Source: an uncultured Alloprevotella sp. (GTDB lineage: Bacteria > Bacteroidota > Bacteroidia > Bacteroidales > Bacteroidaceae). Taken from it: a stretch of DNA of 64,000 nt. Positions 39,486-49,176 of the stretch are shown piece after piece. Numbering within the stretch: position 1 is the first letter of the stretch; each line of letters opens with the position of its first letter. A model generated the notes under the pieces. It saw only the letters and a list, made by a program, of their open reading frames with translations. It was not told where the DNA came from and did not search any database. Location of the stretch: the NCBI GenBank assembly GCA_944322095.1, contig CALUNU010000001.1:248001-312000 (forward strand). The letters are read 5' to 3'. Made by a program: the position numbers and the translations under genes.

Positions 39486-40190
39486 TCAGAGGTAGAAGTC
39501 GTGCGTGAGCCGGTCGTACTCCGGCGAGCGCCTTCCGTCGCGCCCGCAAAGGGGCAGCTCGTCGACGGCGGGCGCTTCGTCGGGCCTGCCGGACGAGAGG
39601 TGCAGCAGGGTGCGCTTGGGCGCCTTGCCGGGCACCGTGACCACGTCGGTGCGGCGCACGAGCCACAGGCCGCGGGCCGACGCCTCGGTGAGAAAAGCCG
39701 TGCGGGCCGTGGCGGGCACAATCACTTGGAGCGTGGCCCGCGGCGCCATGAGCCGGCAGGCTGCCTCGACGAGCGCGGCAAAGGAGAGGGCCGACGTATG
39801 CCGCGCACTGGCGCGCACAGGGTCGGGGGGCAACAGGCTCTCGTCGAAGAAGGGAGGGTTGGACAGGATGCAGTCGAACCGCTCGTCCGGGCAGAACGTG
39901 CGGACGTCCGTGCAGACGATGCCGATGCGGCCGGCAAAGGGCGACGCGGCGGCGTTGGCGGCGGCCTGCGCGGCCGAGGGGGCGTCGATTTCCACGCCCG
40001 TAACGTGGGCGGCAGAGCGCTGCGCCGCCATGATGGCTATGAGCCCGCAGCCGCAACCGACGTCAAGGATGCGCGATGCCCGGGCCACGTCGGCCCAGGC
40101 CCCGAGCAGCACGCCGTCGGTGCCCACCTTCATCGAGGAACGGTCGTGGTGGATGCGGAAACGCTTAAAGGTGAAATATTCGGAAGGCAT
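39486..40190 (-). CDS. trmN6: tRNA1(Val) adenine-37 N6-methyltransferase-like
   Basis: 234 aa SAM-dependent methyltransferase. The start MPSEYFTFKRFRIHHDRSSM and then KVGTDGVLLGAWA are typical of the TrmN6 (YfiC) family. SAM-binding motif I is ILDVGCGCGLIAIMAAQ, and the catalytic NPPF motif (LSNPPFFDES) marks N6-adenine methylation. The open frame extends 81 bases further upstream, but this crosses the promoter, so ATG 40190 is used. Divergent from lon. Confidence 0.87.
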   Translation of the reverse strand: MPSEYFTFKRFRIHHDRSSMKVGTDGVLLGAWADVARASRILDVGCGCGLIAIMAAQRSAAHVTGVEIDAPSAAQAAANAAASPFAGRIGIVCTDVRTFCPDERFDCILSNPPFFDESLLPPDPVRASARHTSALSFAALVEAACRLMAPRATLQVIVPATARTAFLTEASARGLWLVRRTDVVTVPGKAPKRTLLHLSSGRPDEAPAVDELPLCGRDGRRSPEYDRLTHDFYL

Positions 40191-40241
40191 ATCGTTTGAT
40201 GCTGGAAGCAGAGCCGGCGCGGGCTCCGCCTTTTCCGCCGG

Positions 40242-40249
40242 CAAAAGTA
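40242..40249 (-). promoter_or_regulatory. -7 box of trmN6-like gene
   Basis: TACTTTTG on the minus strand, 52 bases upstream of the ATG. Confidence 0.55.
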
Positions 40250-40302
40250 AGGAAAACAGCGGAATTGACATCTGTTAATAAGAAAGTCACAGAAAAAAGA
40301 GT

Positions 40303-40310
40303 TAAATTTG
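40303..40310 (+). promoter_or_regulatory. -7 box of lon and long GC-rich leader
   Basis: TAAATTTG at 40303-40310. The lon ATG is at 40491, leaving a leader of about 175 bases, much longer than other leaders in this window, with many GC-rich self-complementary stretches (GCCGGCAGGGCCGGC near 40431-40445). Confidence 0.5.
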
Positions 40311-40490
40311 CAGCCCATTGGTGCCTTCGCGGAAAGAGGGGGCGTCGCGTCACGCCATCCCCGCCCTGCGAGGCAGCGGCCGAGCCTGCCCGCGCTCGTG
40401 GCAGCCTGCATCTGCGGGCTGATGCAAAGGCCGGCAGGGCCGGCCGCTCGAAGCAGGCTCCATCTTATTTTAAATGCTGAAACAAACGAT

Positions 40491-42956
40491 ATGAGCCAAT
40501 CAGATATGCCTCAAAATCCTTTTTCGCTGATAGCAGACTTTGACGGCGATATTTCTACCTTGTTTGAAAAGGAAATAGACGACATTCTCCCCATTCTGCC
40601 CCTGCGCAACATGACGCTTTTTCCCGGCGTGGTGTCGCCCATATCGGTGGGGCGCGAATCTTCCCTCAAGCTCGTGGCGCAGGCTGCCAAGCACGAGGGG
40701 CTCATCGGCGTGGTGTGTCAGAAAGACGCGTCGGTGGAAACGCCCGGCCGCGACGACCTGTATCCCGTCGGGGTGGTGGCCCGCGTCATGCGCGTGCTCG
40801 AGCTGCCCGACAACACAACGACCGTCATCGTGCAGGGCTTCGGCCGCTTTTCGCTGGGCGACGTGACGCGCCAGAAGCCCTATATGCGGGCCCACGTGGA
40901 AAAGCTCGAAGAGCAGTTGCCCGAAAAAGACGATAAAGAGTATCAGGCGCTGGCCGATGCCTGCAAAGACACGACCGTGCGCTATCTGAAACTGAGCGAC
41001 ATGGCGCGCGAGGAGGCCTCGTTCGCCGTGCGCAACATCAGCAACCCCGTGTTTCTGGTCAACTTCATCTGTACGAACCTTCCCTTCCCGCTGGAAGAAA
41101 AGGCGGACTTGCTGGAAGAGGCCGACCAGAAGAAGCGCGCCTATAAGCTGCTGTCTATCCTGAACCGCGAGTGCCAGTATGCCACGTTGAAGAAGTCAAT
41201 TCAGATGCGCACGCGCGACGACCTGGACCAGCAGCAGAAAGAATATTTTTTGCAGCAGCAAATTAAAAACATACAGAGCGAGCTCGGCGAGTCGCAGAAC
41301 GAGGACGTCAAGGAGCTGCGCGAAAAGGCTGCCGCCAAGCGCTTTCCCGACAATGTGCGCGAAACGTTTGACCGCGAGGTGGAAAAGCTGGAACGCATCA
41401 ACACGCAAAGCCCCGACTACAACGTGCAGCTCAACTATTTGCAGACGCTGGTGAGCCTGCCGTGGGGAGAGGAGTCGCGCGACAACCTGAACATACGCAA
41501 CGCCGAACGCACCTTGAACCGTGACCATTACGGCATGGAGAAGGTGAAGGAGCGCATTCTGGAACATCTGGCCATGCTGCGCTTCCGTAAGGACATGAAG
41601 GCACCCATCATCTGCCTGTATGGCCCTCCCGGCGTGGGCAAGACGTCGCTCGGCCGGAGCATAGCCGACGCGCTGAACCGGAAATATGTGCGTATCTCGC
41701 TCGGAGGCGTACACGACGAGGCCGAGATACGTGGCCACCGGCGCACGTACGTGGGTGCCATGCCCGGACGCATCGTCAAGAGCCTGATAAAGGCGGGTTC
41801 GAACAACCCTGTCTTCATTTTGGACGAAATAGACAAGGTTTCGCAGAACAATTACAACGGCGACCCGCAGTCGGCGCTGTTGGAGGTGCTCGACCCCGAG
41901 CAGAACAACGCCTTTCACGATAATTTCCTCGATTTGGACTACGACCTCTCGAAGGTGCTCTTTATCGCCACGGCCAATAACCTGAACACCATCCCCGGTC
42001 CGCTGCTCGACCGCATGGAGCTAATCGAGGTGGAAGGCTACTTGACGGAAGAGAAAAAGGAGATAGCCCGCCGCCATCTCATCCCCAAGGAAATGAAAGA
42101 CCTGAACTTTGGCGAAGGCGTCAGTGTTAAGTTCTCGGCCCCGGCCATCGAGTTTCTCATAGAGAAATACACGCGCGAGAGCGGCGTGCGCCAGCTCGAA
42201 AAACAGATTGACAAGATTTTCCGCAAGGTGGCCTACCATCTGGCCGTCGACCCGGAAAAGGCCGACATCGACTTTGCCAACCTGAAACCCAAGGACATTG
42301 AAAAGCTGCTGGGCAAACCGCTGTTCAGTCGCGACAAATACCAGGGCAACAAGTATGCCGGCGTCGTGACGGGCCTGGCCTGGACAGCCGTGGGCGGGGA
42401 AATCCTCTTTATCGAAACAAGTCTGAGCCGTAGCAAGGCACCCAAACTGGGTTTGACGGGAAATCTGGGCGACGTCATGAAGGAATCGGCCGTGCTCGCG
42501 CTGGAATATGTGAAGGCACATGCCGGCAAACTGGGCATCGACTACCGCATATTCGATGCATGGAGCGTGCATATCCACGTACCCGAGGGGGCCACGCCTA
42601 AAGACGGCCCGTCGGCTGGCATAACAATAGCGACGTCCATCGCATCGGCCCTGACGCAACGCAAAGTAAGAGCCAATACGGCCATGACCGGCGAAATAAC
42701 GCTGCGCGGCAAGGTGCTGCCCGTCGGTGGCATCAAGGAAAAAATCCTGGCAGCCAAGCGGGCCGGCATCACGCATATTATAATGAGCGTGGAAAACCGG
42801 AAGGACATCGAGGAAATCAACGAAAAATATGTCCACGGGCTGACATTCCACTTTGTGGAGAACGTGGACGAGGTTTTCTCCATAGCTCTCCTCAGCGAAA
42901 AGGTGGACGATGCATTGGATTTGACAGTTGAAGACGAAAAGAAGATAACAGCCTGA
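40491..42956 (+). CDS. lon: ATP-dependent protease Lon
   Basis: 821 aa cytoplasmic quality-control protease. N-terminal LON substrate domain begins at [14 protein letters not shown]. The AAA+ module has Walker [11 protein letters not shown] and Walker [11 protein letters not shown]. The C-terminal S16 domain has catalytic Ser in [13 protein letters not shown] and Lys in [16 protein letters not shown]. The open frame upstream of 40491 translates the GC-rich leader and does not look like Lon, so [13 protein letters not shown] is taken as the start. Its stop is one base before the tgt start, implying coupling. Confidence 0.96.
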   Translation: MSQSDMPQNPFSLIADFDGDISTLFEKEIDDILPILPLRNMTLFPGVVSPISVGRESSLKLVAQAAKHEGLIGVVCQKDASVETPGRDDLYPVGVVARVMRVLELPDNTTTVIVQGFGRFSLGDVTRQKPYMRAHVEKLEEQLPEKDDKEYQALADACKDTTVRYLKLSDMAREEASFAVRNISNPVFLVNFICTNLPFPLEEKADLLEEADQKKRAYKLLSILNRECQYATLKKSIQMRTRDDLDQQQKEYFLQQQIKNIQSELGESQNEDVKELREKAAAKRFPDNVRETFDREVEKLERINTQSPDYNVQLNYLQTLVSLPWGEESRDNLNIRNAERTLNRDHYGMEKVKERILEHLAMLRFRKDMKAPIICLYGPPGVGKTSLGRSIADALNRKYVRISLGGVHDEAEIRGHRRTYVGAMPGRIVKSLIKAGSNNPVFILDEIDKVSQNNYNGDPQSALLEVLDPEQNNAFHDNFLDLDYDLSKVLFIATANNLNTIPGPLLDRMELIEVEGYLTEEKKEIARRHLIPKEMKDLNFGEGVSVKFSAPAIEFLIEKYTRESGVRQLEKQIDKIFRKVAYHLAVDPEKADIDFANLKPKDIEKLLGKPLFSRDKYQGNKYAGVVTGLAWTAVGGEILFIETSLSRSKAPKLGLTGNLGDVMKESAVLALEYVKAHAGKLGIDYRIFDAWSVHIHVPEGATPKDGPSAGITIATSIASALTQRKVRANTAMTGEITLRGKVLPVGGIKEKILAAKRAGITHIIMSVENRKDIEEINEKYVHGLTFHFVENVDEVFSIALLSEKVDDALDLTVEDEKKITA

Positions 42957-42957
42957 C

Positions 42958-44088
42958 ATGACGTTCGAATTGCAGCATACCGATGCCGGAAGCGCAGCAC
43001 GCGCCGGACGGATAACGACGGCGCACGGACCGATAGAAACGCCCATCTTTATGCCGGTCGGCACTTTGGGGACGGTAAAAGGCGTTCACCAGCGTGAGCT
43101 CAAAGACGACATCGGCGCACAAATCATTTTGGGGAATACCTATCACCTTTATCTCCGCCCGGGGCTCGAAATACTGGAAAAAGCCGGCGGTTTGCACCGC
43201 TTTAATGGTTTCGACCGGCCCATGCTGACCGATAGCGGTGGCTTCCAGGTGTTTTCGCTCACAGGCATCCGTAAGCTCTCGCGCGAAGGGTGTGAGTTCC
43301 GGTCGCATATCGACGGCAGCAAGCATTTCTTCACCCCCGAAAAGGTAATGGACATCGAGCGGACGATAGGAGCCGACATCATCATGGCATTCGATGAGTG
43401 TCCGCCCGGAACAGCCGACTTTTCCTACGCACGTAAGAGCCTGGATCTGACCCACCATTGGCTGGAATGTTGCGAAAAACGCTTTTCCGAAACATTTCCG
43501 AAATACGGTTACGAGCAATCGCTGTTTCCCATCGTGCAAGGGTGCGTTTACAAGGATTTGCGCCGCGAGAGTGCGCGCTTTGCCACGGGTTTCAACGCCG
43601 ATGGTTATGCCATCGGCGGACTGGCCGTGGGTGAACCCGCCGAAGTGATGTACGAGATGATAGAAGAAGTCAACGACATCCTGCCGCAAGATCGTCCGCG
43701 CTATTTAATGGGTGTTGGCACGCCGGTAAACATCCTCGAAGCGATAGCTCGCGGTGTCGACATGTTCGATTGCGTCATGCCCACCCGGAATGGCCGCAAC
43801 GCGATGCTTTTTACCGCCGATGGCATCTTGAATATGAGAAATGCCAAGTGGGCAACCGACTTTTCTCCCGTAGATGCCACGTCTACCTGCTTCGTAGATT
43901 CAAATTACTCCCGCGCATATCTCCATCATCTTTTCAAGTCAAAGGAATTATTGGCGATGCAAATCGCCAGCATTCACAACTTAGCGTTTTATTTACGCTT
44001 GGTAAAAGAGGCTCGTCGCCACATAATGGCAGATGATTATTCTTCGTGGATGGCAGATATGTTGCCGCGGCTTTCGCGTCGCTTGTAA
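42958..44088 (+). CDS. tgt: tRNA-guanine transglycosylase (queuosine pathway)
   Basis: 376 aa, full length. Exchanges guanine-34 of certain tRNAs for the queuosine precursor preQ1. Active-site Asp92 in [12 protein letters not shown] and nucleophile Asp271 in [15 protein letters not shown] are present. The usual zinc motif CxCxxC is not: aligned residues are Ser309, Cys311 and Asp314 (STCFVD), though His340 (ASIHNLA) remains. The fold may therefore lack zinc or bind it differently. Second gene of lon-tgt-permease; starts one base after the lon stop. Confidence 0.93.
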   Translation: MTFELQHTDAGSAARAGRITTAHGPIETPIFMPVGTLGTVKGVHQRELKDDIGAQIILGNTYHLYLRPGLEILEKAGGLHRFNGFDRPMLTDSGGFQVFSLTGIRKLSREGCEFRSHIDGSKHFFTPEKVMDIERTIGADIIMAFDECPPGTADFSYARKSLDLTHHWLECCEKRFSETFPKYGYEQSLFPIVQGCVYKDLRRESARFATGFNADGYAIGGLAVGEPAEVMYEMIEEVNDILPQDRPRYLMGVGTPVNILEAIARGVDMFDCVMPTRNGRNAMLFTADGILNMRNAKWATDFSPVDATSTCFVDSNYSRAYLHHLFKSKELLAMQIASIHNLAFYLRLVKEARRHIMADDYSSWMADMLPRLSRRL

Positions 44089-44095
44089 AAACGGA

Positions 44096-45280
44096 ATGAA
44101 GAGTATGGAAGAAGGGATGAAGCAGCGAAAAAGCTTGAAAGGTGCTTTGAGAAACGTGTGGGAGCACATGAAGAGGTTTTTCATGAATTGGAAAATCACG
44201 CGCATTGACAGATATATCATTTACAAGTTTCTCAGCACCTATATTTTCCTGATCGCCATCATTATTCTCATTGCCATTATTTTTGACTTCAATGAGAAAA
44301 TCGATAAGTTCACACAGAGCCACGCTTCGGTGGAAAAGATTCTTGTGGACTACTATTTGAATTTCATTCCTTACTTTTCCAATTTGTTTAGCCCGCTTTT
44401 TGTTTTTATTGCGGTCATATTCTTTACCTCGAAGCTGGCGGACAATTCGGAAATCATAGCCATGAAATCGACGGGCATGAGTTTCCGCCGTCTTTTGCGG
44501 CCCTACATGATTTCTGCCATGCTGATTGCCGCCACTACTTTCGTTTTGGGGGCTTACGTCATCCCGCGGGGAAACGTTTCGCGCGTTAACTTTACGAACA
44601 AGTACATCAAGAAAAAGGATATAACGTCTGTCGATAACGTGCAGATGCAGGTGGATACGGGCGTAGTGGCTTACATAACTCATTTTGACAACAACACAAA
44701 GTCGGGTTATGGCTTCTCGTTGGATAAATTTGAGAACAAGAAACTGGTATCCCATCTGACGGCGCAGAGTATCCAGTATGATACGCTTGCCGACCGTCGG
44801 TATAGCTGGACTTTGCGGATGTATCGCATCCGTACGCTCAAAGGTATGCGCGAGGAGATTACGAGTGGCGAAAAGATGGACTCCATTATTATGATGGAGC
44901 CGGCCGACTTTTTCTATACGACGGGGCAGCAGGAAACGATGACCTTGCCCGAATTGAAGGAATTCATCGACAAACAGACTTTGCGCGGAGCCGCGGGCGT
45001 CAGCACGTTCGAGGTGGAGTATCATAAACGCTTTGCCATGCCGTTTGCGGCTTTCATACTGACGGTCATCGGTGTGTCGCTTTCGTGCGAGAAGAGAAAA
45101 GGCGGCATGGGTACGTCGATAGGCATCGGGCTTGCCTTGAGCTTTTCGTATATTCTGTTTCAAACCATCTCTTCGACCTTTGCCATCAATGCCGGCTGGC
45201 CGGCTATGATTTCCGTTTGGATTCCGAACATACTTTTTGCGCTGATCGCTTTGTTCCTGTACAAGCGGACTCCACAGTAG
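44096..45280 (+). CDS. LptF/LptG-family permease (YjgP/YjgQ)
   Basis: 394 aa from ATG 44096; further ATGs at 44105, 44117 and 44168 are alternatives, and a start inside tgt is less likely. Three N-terminal and three C-terminal membrane helices surround a periplasmic jelly-roll domain (about 150-290). Characteristic segments are RYIIYKFLSTYIFLIAI, IAMKSTGMSFRRLLRP and HKRFAMPFAAFILTVIGVSL. Part of the complex that extracts lipopolysaccharide from the inner membrane. Bacteroidetes often have more than one such gene, so F and G are not distinguished. Confidence 0.88.
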   Translation: MKSMEEGMKQRKSLKGALRNVWEHMKRFFMNWKITRIDRYIIYKFLSTYIFLIAIIILIAIIFDFNEKIDKFTQSHASVEKILVDYYLNFIPYFSNLFSPLFVFIAVIFFTSKLADNSEIIAMKSTGMSFRRLLRPYMISAMLIAATTFVLGAYVIPRGNVSRVNFTNKYIKKKDITSVDNVQMQVDTGVVAYITHFDNNTKSGYGFSLDKFENKKLVSHLTAQSIQYDTLADRRYSWTLRMYRIRTLKGMREEITSGEKMDSIIMMEPADFFYTTGQQETMTLPELKEFIDKQTLRGAAGVSTFEVEYHKRFAMPFAAFILTVIGVSLSCEKRKGGMGTSIGIGLALSFSYILFQTISSTFAINAGWPAMISVWIPNILFALIALFLYKRTPQ

Positions 45281-45311
45281 GGAGAGCGCATTATCCTATA
45301 AACATAAGAGC

Positions 45312-46637
45312 ATGCTTTTTTCAGACTTAGACCTAAACGATGATTTGCTGGACGCATTGTATGACATGCGTTTCGAGGAGTGTACGCCCATTCAGGAGCA
45401 GTGTATTCCCCATATATTGGAAGAGCGCGACGTGATAGGAATCGCTCAAACCGGTACGGGCAAGACGGCCGCCTATCTTTTGCCGCTTCTGACGCTTCTG
45501 CGCAGCAAGCCTCACCCGGAAGATGCCGTGAACTGCCTCATCATGGCCCCGACGCGCGAGTTGGCCAAGCAGATCGACCAGGCGTTGCAGGGTTTCGGCT
45601 ACTATATGGACATCAACGGCGTAGCCGTTTACGGAGGCAACGACGGGGCACGCTACGAGCAGGAGAAAAAAAGCCTGAGCTGCGGCGCCGACATCGTTAT
45701 CGCCACGCCAGGCCGACTGATTACGCACCTAAACCTGGGCACGTTGGACCTGAGCCGCACGACGCACCTTGTGCTCGACGAAGCCGACCGGATGCTCGAC
45801 ATGGGATTTAGCGATGACATCATGCAGATAGTTAAAAACATGCCCGAGAGCCGGCAAACCATTCTTTTCTCAGCGACGATGCCCGATAAGATAGCCACGC
45901 TGGCGCGCAACATCATGCACGACCCTGTTGAGGTGCGCATTGCCGTCTCGAAGCCGGCTGAAAAAATCGACCAGTGTGTTTACTGCTGCCGCGAAGCGGA
46001 CAAAACGAAAATCCTGCTTTCGCTTTTCGAGGACAAACAGCCGGAGCGCGTCATTGTTTTCGCCTCATCGAAGCAGAAGGTCAAGGACTTGAACATCCTG
46101 CTCCACAAGAAAGGATTGAACGTGGCGGCCATGCATTCCGACTTGGAACAGAAAGAGCGCGACGAGGTGATGCTGGCCTTTAAGGCCGGACGCGTGGGCT
46201 TGCTCGTGGCCACCGACATCGTGGCACGCGGCATCGACATTGACGACATCCGGCTTGTGGTCAATTATGACGCTCCGCGAGACGCCGAGGACTACGTCCA
46301 CCGCATCGGACGCACGGCCCGTGCCGGCCGCGACGGACGTGCCGTCACGCTGGTGGGCGAAAAAGACCGTCCGGCGCTGGCCGACATCGAGAAGTTGCTG
46401 GGCGAAAAAATCCGCCGCGCTCCCTTGCCCGAAGGGCTCACGCCTCCCTCAGCGAAGCCGTCTGACGGCCGTGGCCGCGGGAACGACCGCCGCCATCAGG
46501 GCGGCCACCGGCGGCGCGAGGCGCGTGGCAGCGAGCAGCAGCCTGCCGACAAGCAGGCGCAAAACCGGGGTCACCGTCCGCGCAGCGGCCGCCGGCGCAG
46601 CCGCGGCAAGGGCGGGGCAGGGGAGGCCAAGTCCTGA
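45312..46637 (+). CDS. DEAD-box ATP-dependent RNA helicase
   Basis: 441 aa, RhlE/DeaD-like. Unwinds RNA in ribosome assembly or mRNA decay. It has the Q motif (FEECTPIQEQCIPHIL), motif I AQTGTGKT, PTRELAKQ, TPGRLI, motif II LDEADRMLDMGF, SAT and the motif VI HRIGRTARAGRDG. The final 70 residues are very basic and rich in Arg, Gly, His and Gln (such as HRRREARGSEQQ), a disordered RNA-binding tail. Follows the permease after 31 bases. Confidence 0.93.
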   Translation: MLFSDLDLNDDLLDALYDMRFEECTPIQEQCIPHILEERDVIGIAQTGTGKTAAYLLPLLTLLRSKPHPEDAVNCLIMAPTRELAKQIDQALQGFGYYMDINGVAVYGGNDGARYEQEKKSLSCGADIVIATPGRLITHLNLGTLDLSRTTHLVLDEADRMLDMGFSDDIMQIVKNMPESRQTILFSATMPDKIATLARNIMHDPVEVRIAVSKPAEKIDQCVYCCREADKTKILLSLFEDKQPERVIVFASSKQKVKDLNILLHKKGLNVAAMHSDLEQKERDEVMLAFKAGRVGLLVATDIVARGIDIDDIRLVVNYDAPRDAEDYVHRIGRTARAGRDGRAVTLVGEKDRPALADIEKLLGEKIRRAPLPEGLTPPSAKPSDGRGRGNDRRHQGGHRRREARGSEQQPADKQAQNRGHRPRSGRRRSRGKGGAGEAKS

Positions 46638-46688
46638 CGCCGGTGTGCGGCAGCATGCGCTTTTCAGCCCTTTTTCAAAATTGCGTTT

Positions 46689-46696
46689 TACCTTTG
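46689..46696 (+). promoter_or_regulatory. -7 box of two-component operon
   Basis: TACCTTTG, 22 bases before the response-regulator ATG at 46719. Confidence 0.55.
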
Positions 46697-46718
46697 CCGG
46701 TATAAATCAGCTCCTATT

Positions 46719-47396
46719 ATGAAAATACTTATAGTGGAGGACGACCGCGATCTGCGCGAAATCATTGCGCAATCGTTGGAGAAGGAGCGCTACGTCGTCG
46801 AAGTGGCGCCCGACTATCGCACCGCAGCGCGGAAACTGGCCGGCTACGAATACGATTGTATACTGCTCGACATCATGCTCCCCGACGGTAACGGGCTGAA
46901 GCTGCTGGAAGAAAAGCGCAAAAGGGAGAAAAAGTGTAACGTCATAATTCTTTCGGCGAAAGACTCTATTGAAGACAAAGTATGCGGCCTCGATCTGGGA
47001 GCCGACGACTATCTGCCAAAGCCCTTCCATCTGGCCGAACTGCACGCCCGGCTGAAAAGCGTTATGCGCCGCAAGCTGCGCGACGGCGAGGCCGCCGTTA
47101 CGTGCGGCAACATAGCCGTCTATCCCGACACGTTCCGGGTGGAGGTGGGCGGACGGCCCGTAGAGCTGGGCCGCAAGGAGTATGACATCCTGCTTTTCTT
47201 CATGTACCGCGTGGGACGCCTCGTCGAAAAGCAGGTTTTGGCCGAGGCCGTCTGGGGAGACCACATCGACCAGGCGGATAACTTCGACTTCGTCTATGCT
47301 CAAATGAAGAACCTGCGCAAGCGCCTCAAAGAAGCCGGGGCCACGGCCGAGATAAAAACCGTTTACGGCTTCGGATATAAAATGACGGAGCCATGA
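46719..47396 (+). CDS. OmpR-family response regulator
   Basis: 225 aa. The receiver domain has acidic pair Glu7-Asp8-Asp9, phospho-acceptor Asp51 (ILLDIMLPDG) and Lys101 (YLPKPFHL). The winged-helix DNA-binding domain covers about 130-225 and ends KTVYGFGYKM. It overlaps the kinase gene by 4 bases, so both are made together. The target genes are not evident from the window. Confidence 0.93.
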   Translation: MKILIVEDDRDLREIIAQSLEKERYVVEVAPDYRTAARKLAGYEYDCILLDIMLPDGNGLKLLEEKRKREKKCNVIILSAKDSIEDKVCGLDLGADDYLPKPFHLAELHARLKSVMRRKLRDGEAAVTCGNIAVYPDTFRVEVGGRPVELGRKEYDILLFFMYRVGRLVEKQVLAEAVWGDHIDQADNFDFVYAQMKNLRKRLKEAGATAEIKTVYGFGYKMTEP

Positions 47397-48664
47397 AGCT
47401 GCTGCACGTGGCCGTCTGGCGTCTGTCGCTGGTGATGGCCGTCGTTCTTTCGGTTTGGGCCTTTTCGTTTTACGCAGCCATGATGGAGGAGGTCGACGAC
47501 GAAACCGACGATGCGCTGGAAGACTTTGCCGAGCTCGTCATCATACGTTCGCTTCGTGGCGAACACGTTCCGACAGCTCCCACCGGAAGCAACAATCAAT
47601 ACTTCCAAAGAGAGGTCTCGCCCGAGTATGCCGCCGCCCACAACGCAATCGACTACGAGGACCGGGAGGTTTTCATCAAGGAGAAAGGCGAAACCGAGCC
47701 GGCCCGCGTGCTCACATACATATACCGTACGGACGACGGCCGGTATATGGAACTGGAAGTTTCGGCCCCCCACATCGACAAGGAGGACCTGCGGCGTGCC
47801 ATTTTCTACTGGTCTGTATTTCTCTATGCCGCGCTCCTGGTGGTGCTGGTTGTGCTCAACGTATGGATATTCCGCCGCAACATACGGCCGCTTTACGTCC
47901 TGCTCGACTGGCTGAAGCGCTACCGCCTGGGGGCACGCAACGAGCCGTTGGTCAACCCGACGAAGATTTCCGAGTTTCGCCAGTTGAACGAAGCTGCCCG
48001 CCGCTACTCCGAGCGTAGCGAAGAGGTCTACGAGCAGCAAAAGCAGTTTATAGGCAACGCTTCGCACGAGATGCAAACGCCTTTGGCCGTCTGCCTGAAC
48101 CGGCTCGACTTACTGGTCGACGACGAAACCCTGAGCGAACGGCAACTTGGCGAGATACTCAAAGTGCGCCGCACGCTCGACAACCTGACCCGCCTGAACC
48201 GTTCGCTTCTCTTGCTGTGTAAAATAGACAACGGGCAGTTTCCCGAGAGCAGCCGCGTTTCGTTCAACGCTTTGCTCAACCATTATCTGCCCGACTACCA
48301 GACGGCCTACGCTCACCTGCACATTGGCGTGAGGTTGCACGAAAGCGGCGTGTTCGAAACGGACATGAACGAGTCGCTGGCCGCCATGCTGCTGACCAAT
48401 CTGCTGAAAAACGCCTACGTCCACAATGTGCGCGGAGGCGAGATAGAGATAAACGTAACGTCCACCGCCGTGCGCATCTCCAACATGTCGGACGAGGGTG
48501 CGCTCGACCCGTCGCTCATCTTCATGCGCTTTCACCATTCGCGGCGCAGGGAGGGTTCCACCGGGCTGGGGCTATCGCTCGTGCGTGCCATCTGCCGGCA
48601 GTACGGCCTGACGGTGAGCTACGCCTACGAGGGCGGCCGCCACGTCTTTGAGGTGCGGCGTTGA
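47393..48664 (+). CDS. Sensor histidine kinase
   Basis: 423 aa inner-membrane kinase. Two transmembrane segments (about 10-30 and 140-162) flank a periplasmic sensor domain of about 105 residues with no recognised fold. A HAMP-like linker is followed by the H-box with phospho-acceptor His in NASHEMQTPLAVCL, the N-box LLTNLLKNAYVHNV, and the G2-like box STGLGLSLVRAICRQYG. Cognate of the regulator it overlaps. The signal is unknown. Confidence 0.92.
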   Translation: MKLLHVAVWRLSLVMAVVLSVWAFSFYAAMMEEVDDETDDALEDFAELVIIRSLRGEHVPTAPTGSNNQYFQREVSPEYAAAHNAIDYEDREVFIKEKGETEPARVLTYIYRTDDGRYMELEVSAPHIDKEDLRRAIFYWSVFLYAALLVVLVVLNVWIFRRNIRPLYVLLDWLKRYRLGARNEPLVNPTKISEFRQLNEAARRYSERSEEVYEQQKQFIGNASHEMQTPLAVCLNRLDLLVDDETLSERQLGEILKVRRTLDNLTRLNRSLLLLCKIDNGQFPESSRVSFNALLNHYLPDYQTAYAHLHIGVRLHESGVFETDMNESLAAMLLTNLLKNAYVHNVRGGEIEINVTSTAVRISNMSDEGALDPSLIFMRFHHSRRREGSTGLGLSLVRAICRQYGLTVSYAYEGGRHVFEVRR

Positions 48665-48777
48665 GCCCAGCGGGCAGCCTTTGGGGCACGCGCCTTGCTG
48701 CCAGAGCTCGTTTTGCCGACTTGTTGCTGCGTTTTCTTCCCGCCAAAATTCGTTTTCTTTTGAGCAAAAAATGTTTT

Positions 48778-48816
48778 CCTCCCGGCAGCGTCATCTGTTG
48801 CCGGGAGGATTTTTTA
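48778..48816 (+). terminator. Intrinsic terminator of two-component operon
   Basis: Ten-base stem CCTCCCGGCA (48778-48787) and TGCCGGGAGG (48799-48808), followed by ATTTTTT. Confidence 0.9.
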
Positions 48817-48881
48817 TGCACCCCTTCTTCTCGTGCAGGTGCAGGTGGAGAAAGCATATGTAATTGGAAATGAAAGGGATA

Positions 48882-48991
48882 AAAACAAAAGAACGGCCCG
48901 TTTCAGCAACGGGCCGCCTTTTAATTCTTCAATAGGTATTAGTTCTTTAAGGGTAAAAAGATTGTTTATTTGGATAACTGATGCAAAGGTC
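48882..48991 (-). ncRNA. Possible small RNA on minus strand
   Basis: On the minus strand, TTTG (49015-49012), a 20-base spacer and GACCTTTG (48991-48984) resemble a Bacteroidetes promoter with one mismatch in the -7 box. A transcript from about 48977 would end after the hairpin CGGCCCG/CGGGCCG (48916-48894), followed on this strand by TTCTTTTGTTTTT. Length about 95 bases, no open frame. It may be a regulatory RNA; the Bacteroidales-1 RNA family would be worth testing. The hairpin also has a CCTTTT tail on the plus strand, so another reading is possible. Confidence 0.4.
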
Positions 48992-49120
48992 GTCTTTTAT
49001 TCCCCTTAGCCCAAATAAAAAAGTATGTTGTAAGACATGTTTTCTAAAAAAGCGCGCGATTAATTAATTTTTTTCTCCCGCATGCTGCTGTCAAGGTTCT
49101 CAATGGCCCGTTTCCACGGC

Positions 49121-49163
49121 ATAAAAAAGCGGGCGGCCCTTGTGCAACGACGCGGGCCGCCCG
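49121..49163 (-). terminator. Intrinsic terminator of nucleoside phosphorylase
   Basis: Ten-base stem CGGGCGGCCC (49130-49139) and GGGCCGCCCG (49154-49163), with TTTTTT after it on the minus strand. Confidence 0.9.
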
Positions 49164-49176
49164 GCAAACGATTTTT

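Larger units (their letters stand above)
48665..49176. other. 512-base gap with three terminator-like hairpins
   Basis: No protein gene is convincing. It holds the kinase terminator (48778-48816), a hairpin at 48894-48916 that fits the end of a minus-strand small RNA, and the nucleoside phosphorylase terminator (49121-49163). The stretch 49020-49080 is AT-rich and has TTAATTAA. Confidence 0.7.
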
